A stretch of DNA of 64,000 nucleotides, taken from positions 1-64,000 of the forward strand of contig JAHGAU010000031.1 in NCBI GenBank assembly GCA_019925105.1, read 5' to 3'. The position numbers and the translations under genes are program-made. The DNA comes from Niebla homalea (lineage: Eukaryota; Ascomycota; Lecanoromycetes; Lecanorales; Ramalinaceae). Of the stretch, positions 57,523-64,000 are shown piece after piece. Numbering within the stretch: the first letter of the stretch is position 1; every line of letters starts with the position of its first letter. The notes beneath the pieces were generated by a model. It was not told the DNA's origin. It did not search any database and saw only the letters and a list, made by a program, of their open reading frames with translations.

Positions 57523-59103
57523 TTAGGAAGTCGGAGCCGCGCCCTGCGCATCCTCCATCTTGACGTCCTCTTTTGCCACTTCTGCTGGCGGCGATGGCTC
57601 TGGCTCATCGACTGCAGGCGATTTCGAGCTCGCCTTCACTTCCACCTCCACTTCCGCGGAATCTTCCGACATTATCCGCTTCTCTTCATGCATCTTTTTG
57701 CTCGGTGATACGGGCGATGATTCATCCACCTCTTCGAGCGACCTCTTTCGGGCCTCCTTCTTGGAAGGCGACGGAGTCTCGTCCACATCTTCCTGTTTGG
57801 CCAGGATTTCCGAGGCCTCGCCAATATATTCGGTGTCGATATCGACCTCGACCTCCTTCATCCACTGCTTCAGAACGTCCATGGGTGGGAATGCCCCCCC
57901 ACTTTTCCCACCCCTCAATTCGGAGCTACGACTACTTTTGCCCCTCCCCTTGGGTTTGGCGACAAAGTGCTTCCTCCGTAAGTGGGCAGCGGCGTTGTAG
58001 TCGGCACTGTAAGCTTTACCCTTCTGGCAACTCTCACAATCGGCCAGGAAATTCTCATTGTCGGATTTGTCCACGCAGACCCACATCTTGCGTTTCTCGA
58101 CGTGCTCTCGCTCGGTATGTCGCTTGAGCTCGTGTTCGGAGCGGAAGCCTTGTGGGCGAGTGTTGCATTGCGGGCATGTAAGTGCTCGATGGGGTCGCTG
58201 CATGTTGGGGTCGGTGGCTGTTCTCCGTATTGCTGCTGGTGATGCTTTGGCTGAATGCTCTCCTGAATTGAATCCAGACGCTGGGGAGGTGTGAGTCTTG
58301 GGGAGTAGTTTGTCGACCTGCACCTTTGGCAATTTCTGATTGTCCCGGTGAGCAGGATGAGTGGCGATATGCACCAAGGGAATGCTGGGTTGGCGGGGAG
58401 CGATGTTTGGTCGGACGGAATCCTCGGAGAACATGCGTTTCCTCTCCATTCGACCATGCTGTTCGTATAAGGCAAGGTTGTTTCGAACATTTCGTCTCTG
58501 TCCGGCTTTATGGAAAGCGGACTTTACCGTGCAGATGATGAGAGCCTTCTTCCATTTGGGAAAGTGCTTTACTTTCCTCTTGGCCGGACGTGGTTGAATG
58601 GAAGCTGGATTGGGAAAGGTATTGGTAAATGTGCTTACGGGGCCAGTCGTGCGTTGCTGCACCGGGCTTTGACCTTGAAGGCGAGCGTGAGGGTGTTCGG
58701 CAATGCGAGCAGCAGCAGCAGCATTGAAATGAGGTGTCGAGGCCAGACCCATTGGTTGAAGGGGTGCCAGCTGTGTTCGATATCGAAAGGATGGATCGAC
58801 CCTTTGCTCTACACCTCCTGGCCCCTGTGGAACAGCGACTATCTGCTCGAGGTTGAGATCAATGACTTGCTTATGCAGGAGAATATATTCCCAGGAGAAG
58901 CGATTGGCAGGCCCCAGCATTCGGACATTGCGCTCAAAGATACAAGGTCTACCGGAATCAGCGCAAAGGATACAGCTTTCATCCTCCCTCTTCATCATGC
59001 ATGGTCGTTGTCTCTGTTGACAAGCTCCGCATTTCTGAGAATGTTGGAATTCGATGAGATCATCACGCACAATCACGTATTGATTCACCATCTGTTCTGC
59101 CAT
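57523..59103 (-). CDS. Fungal C2H2 zinc-finger protein
   Basis: 526 residues, single exon, ATG at 59103. Residues ~24-58 are Cys rich (CGACQQRQRPC ... CILCADSGRPC), recalling a zinc-binding knot though not a standard Zn2Cys6. Residues ~315-345 hold a C2H2 finger (CPQCNTRPQGFRSEHELKRH), followed by a second Cys/His unit (ESCQKGKAYSADYNAAAHLRRKH). The C-terminal 130 residues are acidic and Ser/Pro/Lys rich with several nuclear-signal-like basic clusters (KKEARKR). This layout matches a conserved fungal nuclear protein family, probably DNA binding, of uncertain function. A GACGAT/ACAATG microsatellite lies just upstream at 59138-59178. Confidence 0.8.
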   Translation of the reverse strand: MAEQMVNQYVIVRDDLIEFQHSQKCGACQQRQRPCMMKREDESCILCADSGRPCIFERNVRMLGPANRFSWEYILLHKQVIDLNLEQIVAVPQGPGGVEQRVDPSFRYRTQLAPLQPMGLASTPHFNAAAAARIAEHPHARLQGQSPVQQRTTGPVSTFTNTFPNPASIQPRPAKRKVKHFPKWKKALIICTVKSAFHKAGQRRNVRNNLALYEQHGRMERKRMFSEDSVRPNIAPRQPSIPLVHIATHPAHRDNQKLPKVQVDKLLPKTHTSPASGFNSGEHSAKASPAAIRRTATDPNMQRPHRALTCPQCNTRPQGFRSEHELKRHTEREHVEKRKMWVCVDKSDNENFLADCESCQKGKAYSADYNAAAHLRRKHFVAKPKGRGKSSRSSELRGGKSGGAFPPMDVLKQWMKEVEVDIDTEYIGEASEILAKQEDVDETPSPSKKEARKRSLEEVDESSPVSPSKKMHEEKRIMSEDSAEVEVEVKASSKSPAVDEPEPSPPAEVAKEDVKMEDAQGAAPTS

Positions 59104-60402
59104 CAGTAAGTACTCTCTTGTTCAAGATGGGAACACGAGTGGCGATGACGATGACGATGACAATGACAATGACAATGCTACAAAAGACAAGGCTGAGATC
59201 AGGAGGAAGCTTGGAAGAAGAGAGTAGTGTTGGTAGTAAAATGCAACGTCAACAAGGAGGGCGAAGACGGTGGCCGAGGGGGGCGGGAAAATTCCTCGAG
59301 GCGAACTGAAGGGTGCGAGGAGGGTGGGCAACTTGGCAAGGCAAAAGAGGCAATTTCCTTCAATTTCCCTTGTCGACTCCACTTTTTGTCTCAAACGCGT
59401 TAAGTCCATTAAATGCTGAGCTGTCGGGCATTGTCCGCATTGGAACGTGACCAATCAGAAGCAGAGGAGTCAGCCCCTCCAACCATGTCTTTCGCAGCAT
59501 TGCAGCAGCCCCGGGCTGCTGGCCTGCTGCCCCGACACCTTAGTTTAGCCCGTAAGGCCCCGCCGTTCACCGGTGGTGTCGGTTGCTGACAGTGCTTGAG
59601 GCCTTACCCCCGAGGCCCCAACACCCTACAGCCTGGCCTTTTTTCCGTTTCAGCGGTACTTCGCCTCGGTGCTTTGTTCTCCACGTTGCCAAAAATAAGA
59701 ATGATTACATATCAATTACGATGCGGATGGCCTCGCATCTGACCGACCATTGGAGGCTTAAAGCTTTGCCTTCTTATCTCGGCCTACATAATTGCACAGT
59801 ACAACATACCTTATGCATAATCCATTCGAGGGTTGCTGGGTTTGCAAGTAATTGATTGGCCGGTCATGGCCCAACCCCCCACCGTGCAGCAATAACCCTA
59901 ACCTACTGCGTCACTGCCCAATGTCAGCATTGCTACCTTTCGAGAAAGGTACCTGGTCGCCCTGACACGACAGCCCACATTGCCAAGGTTCACCAGCTTG
60001 ACCAGGTCACAGCATGTTGAGACTCAAGGGAAGATTACAGGGCACTATCCGCCACCCTACGTATTGACCCATCACAGTTAACAGTCATTGAAAAGACGCC
60101 TGGGTCCGCCAATGACACGTGTCGCATTGTGCCGAAATGGAAGCTCCGACATGTCACCAAGTACCTAATCTTATTGTACTCGGTACGATATCTGATTGCT
60201 AATGAAGACTTCTGCCGACCATCTCATTGTCATCCACAGTCGCCACGGGAGAGAGACAACATGATTCCAGAGTGATTCCATTTCGACTTTCGTTCATGCT
60301 ACAAAACTCGATTCAGGAGCGCCCATACAAGGTACCAAATACCAGATAGCCAGTCATAACAACCACCTCCTTCCCCCTTCCAGAGTATTCCGACCCTACC
60401 CA
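59104..60402. other. Intergenic, no gene supported
   Basis: This holds the upstream region of the C2H2 gene and the 3' flank of the next minus-strand gene. No conserved frame was found. Confidence 0.5.
59138..59178 (+). repeat. GACGAT/ACAATG microsatellite in the C2H2 gene upstream region
   Basis: Tandem hexamer-like units (ATGACGATGACGATGAC and then AATGACAATGAC) lie 35-75 bp upstream of the C2H2 start codon. Confidence 0.7.
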
Positions 60403-61185
60403 TCAAATAAAGCCCTTCCCACTCCCCCTCCTCACCTCCTCATCGAAATACCCTCCCATCTCCCTCTCCGCCCACCCCCTAGCCTCCTTGCCGATCTCAC
60501 TCAACGGCCGGAACGCCGCCGCTTGCTGCTTACTCACATATCCCATCTCGGCCTTCATACTCTGATGCGCGGTCCCATTTCCTTGCTCCGAATATCTCAT
60601 CGACCCCAGCGCCCCATGCTGATGCCTGTTCTGCACCACCTTCCCCGCCGTGAGTGCAACTTTCGGAGGCGGCATCGGCGGAGCCGGGGGGAGCGGTTTG
60701 CCTTCGATATCGTAGCTGTTGCCGTACCGCTGCACCCGCGGCTGCGGCGCCGGGTGAACGGTGGGGAATTGCTGGTAGGAAGTGGTGTAATTATTGCGGT
60801 TGATGGAATGGTACGCCCGCTGCGGGTCGATAGAGGCGGAGATGCGCTCACGTTGGGCAAAGGGGGTGAGTTGCGGAGCCGAGATCTGGGATTTGCGCGG
60901 CTGTGGCTTCGGCTGTTTCTTAGACGAGGAGGAGGATGGTATGGATAATTTGGACGATTTGAGCGTGCGTTTTTGGATGGCCTGGGAGGGGTTGGTGCCG
61001 AGCTGTTGGTGGGCTTTGGGGTTGATGGCGATGATGTGCGGATGTTGCTGGGAGGCGGCAGAATTGGAGGGGAGTTGAGAGTTGTTCTTCTCGAAGAGGG
61101 AGCGATTGTCGGCGTCGCGGTGGCGTCGGACTTGGGATGGCTTTTTGGAGTTGGTTTTCCGGTGGAAGAGCGAGAAGAAACCCAT
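60403..61185 (-). CDS. Hypothetical protein with possible N-myristoylation start
   Basis: 260 residues, single exon, ATG at 61185. The start MGFFSLFHRK has Gly2 and Ser5 followed by basic residues, a form that suits N-myristoylation and membrane attachment. The remainder is low complexity (Ser/Gln/Pro), with basic patches (KKQPKPQPRK) and a Pro-rich run (KPLPPAPPMPPPK) that could bind SH3 domains. The C-terminus (FRPLSEIGKEARGWAEREMGGYFDEEV) looks helical. I do not recognise a family. It is probably an adaptor-like disordered protein. Confidence 0.6.
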   Translation of the reverse strand: MGFFSLFHRKTNSKKPSQVRRHRDADNRSLFEKNNSQLPSNSAASQQHPHIIAINPKAHQQLGTNPSQAIQKRTLKSSKLSIPSSSSSKKQPKPQPRKSQISAPQLTPFAQRERISASIDPQRAYHSINRNNYTTSYQQFPTVHPAPQPRVQRYGNSYDIEGKPLPPAPPMPPPKVALTAGKVVQNRHQHGALGSMRYSEQGNGTAHQSMKAEMGYVSKQQAAAFRPLSEIGKEARGWAEREMGGYFDEEVRRGSGKGFI

Positions 61186-61919
61186 GATTGTCCGATCCGT
61201 TCAAAAGGGGAAACAAGATACTTGCCGGATGTATCTTCCAGCTCTGTTTTGCGAATGAAATGGAGTAGTTGGAAGAGATGAAGGCATCGGGATGGCTGTG
61301 AATGTTATACTAAAGTGTATAGCAGACGCCGACGTTGTTTGTGATCAAGTGACAAGCGCATCTTTGTGAGCGATGGTCAAGGGTCATTCGAGACGCTTTG
61401 TGAGAGGCATCGTGCCGGAGACACAACATCAAAGAGGTGCAGTCAGACAAAGGCGATCCTTTGAGCCTCGAGCAGCATTGCACATCATTCACAGGTCTCA
61501 CAAGACCTTGACCGTGGTGCAGTAAGGGGATGAAAGAAGAGACAAAGAAAACTTACAACTCCCGTCAAGGCCAACGAAAGGGGGGGTTTCTGCTGTTCGA
61601 CGTTGTACGCGTGCTGTTGTCGCATGACTCTGTACATGTAGATATCAGGATGAGAAAAAGGCCAGCCGTACCTCTGTAAGGTCGAGATGCAACAGACTTT
61701 CCAGAAGATAGTGACGATGTCAGGTGGGATGAATTGCAGGACGGTTAAAGAAAATCGCTGCTGAATATAGTTGATATGTCGTGATTCCTCCACGTTATCT
61801 TCAAACGATGTTGTTCTATACGCAGAGCGTTTCTTGAATGGTGTCATTGCAGCCTCTCCTCGACTCAGACCTACCATACCCTCGTCCGAGTATAGGTCTG
61901 TGTTGATTGGGCTGCAGCC
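61186..61919. other. Intergenic or uncertain 3' region of the LtrA-like gene
   Basis: A 130-residue minus-strand frame (61485-61877) lies here without recognisable motifs. It could be a separate gene, part of the neighbour through an unseen intron, or chance. Confidence 0.4.
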
Positions 61920-63469
61920 TCATTTTGGTGCCTTTTCGAAAATCCTGCCTCCCTTATCCATACTACAAATCCACTCCCACCATAGAGACGCGACTAGACA
62001 TGCCAGGATAATCAACAGCGTGTAGGATCCGGCCATCTTCCTTGCAAGCGACAGCACAATCGCAACGCTGCAAGTCAACAGTCGCGGCAGGAATCTAATA
62101 TACCTATTGTCGACCTTCATCGTCCCGGGCCTATCAAGGTTCCGCGAAAGGAGGGCAAGAATGATCTGACAGATGACAACGACAGCCAATGAAATTCCCA
62201 CCGGCTGAGAACATGAAATCTTGAAGCTGCCGTTCCTTGGTTTCGTGTGGTTGTGATGCGGGGGTTAGCTTGTTGGTGAGTTCATGATGGTTGCTTTCGT
62301 CCGGGAGCGCATTCACGTATGTGTATTGGCGATGATGAAGAGGATGGAGACCCCAAGAATGAGAGTTGAATGGAACATGACGACATGAGTGCTACAGCAG
62401 GTGTTAGTAGAGTTGATATTGAAGGAGGTGAAGCATGGATGAGGGGAGAAGGCACGTTAACCATGCCTCGGCCCTCCACCACTGCCGCTTGACTGGATGT
62501 ACGAATCTGCGAGCATGATCTCGATTGAAGTACAGCGCCCTGAGTGAGTAATAGATGCAGAGAGCGAGAATGCGGTGCCACAGTGCTCACTCAAGCCACG
62601 ACCCAAAGGATTGCCGCGGATCAAGTTCAGTACATTTTCACCCAAGATGATGATGCAAAAGTCCCGAATCCGCTCTACCCAGTGATCTTTGATCGTCCGG
62701 TCTGGCGCGTTCCTCACAGAAGAAGTGATCAAAGTAAGGTGTAGGCAGCAGGGCCTGGATCGCGAATCCGCCAGCGACCGCGACAAAGATCATGGCTGCT
62801 TTACCCGGATATTCCAACGAGAAGGATCCGATCCAGAGGGCAATGACTGGCCCGGCAACAGCGATCCGGACCATCAGAGGTCCGCGCAAGGAGTGTATGA
62901 AAAGAGCACAGACAGCTTCAATGGCGATGAGGGTGGCCCGAGCGATCAGGTAGATGGACAGGGCAATGTTATCCTGAGGTTCATCTTGGGTGAAGATATA
63001 GCCAGCGTTGTTGCCATAAAGCATGGCCAGGATAAGGATCCAGAGGATGAACAAGCTTTCGATCATGTCATTGGTAGCATATTTGCTCATGAATCCCAGC
63101 AGAAACTTCCATAGGCGCCATGCGATCAGGAAAAGGATGATGAAGTTGCCTAGGGCTTGGCCAATCGAGGCATCGGATTCGGGACTGTAAGCTTCTTCCG
63201 AGAAGGTCTCGGGTAAATGACCAATGATGCCGACCCAGATCAGGTCAATGAAGAGCTCGAAGCGACGTTTCTCCACGATTGGGTTGTAGATGGGGACGCT
63301 TTGCGAGGCAGTTGACACGGTACTTTCGTTGCTGATTACGTGATGAGTGGGTAGACTGTCATTGAGCTGGAAGAATGGTCCTTCTGAAGGGGGCTCGGCG
63401 ATGCGCGGACGCTTGAACAGTGCATGTCGCTCGTTGTGGGTCTCTTCGGCGTCGACGAGGGTGGTGGTC
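61920..63469 (-). pseudogene. LtrA-like multi-pass membrane protein, frames disrupted
   Basis: Minus-strand coding text starts at a likely acceptor near 63469 (TLVDAEETHNERHALFKRPR), then RRFELFIDLIWVGIIGHL, the typical start of low-temperature-requirement A proteins, and hydrophobic segments to about 62710. There one extra base is needed to move from DHFF to IKDHWVERIRDFCIIILGE. An intron at GTGAGC...CTCAG leads to ALYFNRDHARRFVHP, then another to THVVMFHSTLILGVSILFIIAN. A further frame change near 62310-62200 leads to the last membrane part (GISLAVVVICQIILALLSRNL ... LVASLWWEWICSMDKGG), ending at 61920. The two unexplained frame changes suggest a pseudogene or sequence errors. The first exon is not found, and ATG at 63795 is only a candidate. 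Function in fungi is unknown. Confidence 0.6.
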
Positions 63470-64000
63470 CTATGGGGCAGTTATCCGACTGCCATTATAG
63501 TGATGTTGGATTTTCAGCGCTCGTCATTCATGGAAAAGACGTAGCATCAAGCGAACTCCCGCACCGACTTCTTTCTAATTGCACGCTCTGAACGCTCCAA
63601 ACAACGACGTGAAGGTTCAATAAAGCAAAAGCCGGCAATGATGAAGTAGAGCAGAAGAGGAGAGGGACAGAGATGATGATGTATATCTTGGCCAACTCCA
63701 CTCTCCAGACTCAGAAAACATGGAACGCGACCAGTAGGGAACAGGAGATTAACATTTGCACCGAAGCTTTGACCATCATATTGGGCTGGCGCCATGGAGG
63801 ATGATGTGGTATTGGTACGTGGCAGATCGCCAGATCAGAGGACGTCGGACGATGTTAGACGATGTTTGGTTTAGCTGCCGTGCGCCGTTGTCAACCTCAG
63901 ACCCTCAGCATCGCAGTATCTTCCAGGTAAGGCTAGTTGCACGAGCATCACTTGTTTTCATTGGTATAATGTGAGACTCGAGGCGAGATATATGGACAGG
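63470..64000. other. Upstream region of the LtrA-like gene
   Basis: May contain its first exon (a minus-strand frame opens at 63795), but no splice path was convincing. No other gene is seen before the window end. Confidence 0.4.

Noticed and set aside
61485..61877. 130-residue minus-strand frame after the LtrA-like gene
   Set aside because: Could be a separate gene, but nothing in it is recognisable and no splice link is convincing.

Overview
The window looks like a chromosome segment from a filamentous ascomycete, most likely a Dothideomycete (class is an inference). The evidence is HET-domain, Zn2Cys6, ABCG, Fig1-like and LtrA-like genes, many short phase-consistent introns of 45-115 nt (GT-AG, often with CTAAC or CTGAC branch sites), and a block damaged by C-to-T/G-to-A change typical of repeat-induced point mutation (RIP).

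Layout. (1) About 1-10,560 is a very AT-rich, gene-free block of dead transposons. It holds a Copia-type LTR element lying on the minus strand (LTRs 1-215 and 5398-5612), a 2.04-kb short LTR element (7568-9606) bounded by identical 84-bp direct repeats, and a ~280-bp foldback element (9961-10240). (2) About 10.8-44.6 kb is an accessory-looking region of normal composition. In order it has an ankyrin/zinc-deaminase-like gene with a broken frame, a decayed secreted-protein gene, a RecQ helicase, a HET-domain gene, a divergent pair of paralogous FAD monooxygenases, a small secreted protein, a Zn2Cys6 regulator divergent from an SDR, a conserved hypothetical gene, another decayed secreted-protein gene, a secreted beta-lactamase-fold hydrolase, a Fig1-like membrane protein, a tandem pair of four-exon kinase-like genes, and a gene with a PD-(D/E)XK-like signature. 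(3) About 46-64 kb is more conventional: an ABCG transporter, a secreted protein, an MFS transporter, an ankyrin protein, a C2H2 zinc-finger protein, a possibly myristoylated protein, and an LtrA-like membrane protein with disrupted frames.

How genes may work together. The monooxygenase pair, the Zn2Cys6 regulator and the SDR sit within 8 kb, and the monooxygenases share a promoter with an 11-bp inverted CGG-type motif. This suggests a small oxidative-metabolism cluster (inference). HET, ankyrin/deaminase, PD-(D/E)XK-like and duplicated kinase-like genes beside a RIP-damaged block resemble the fast-turnover genes fungi use in nonself recognition or genome defence, but nothing in the sequence proves a joint function. 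No rRNA, tRNA, CRISPR or telomere repeat was recognised. Gene models were built by eye from reading frames and splice signals.
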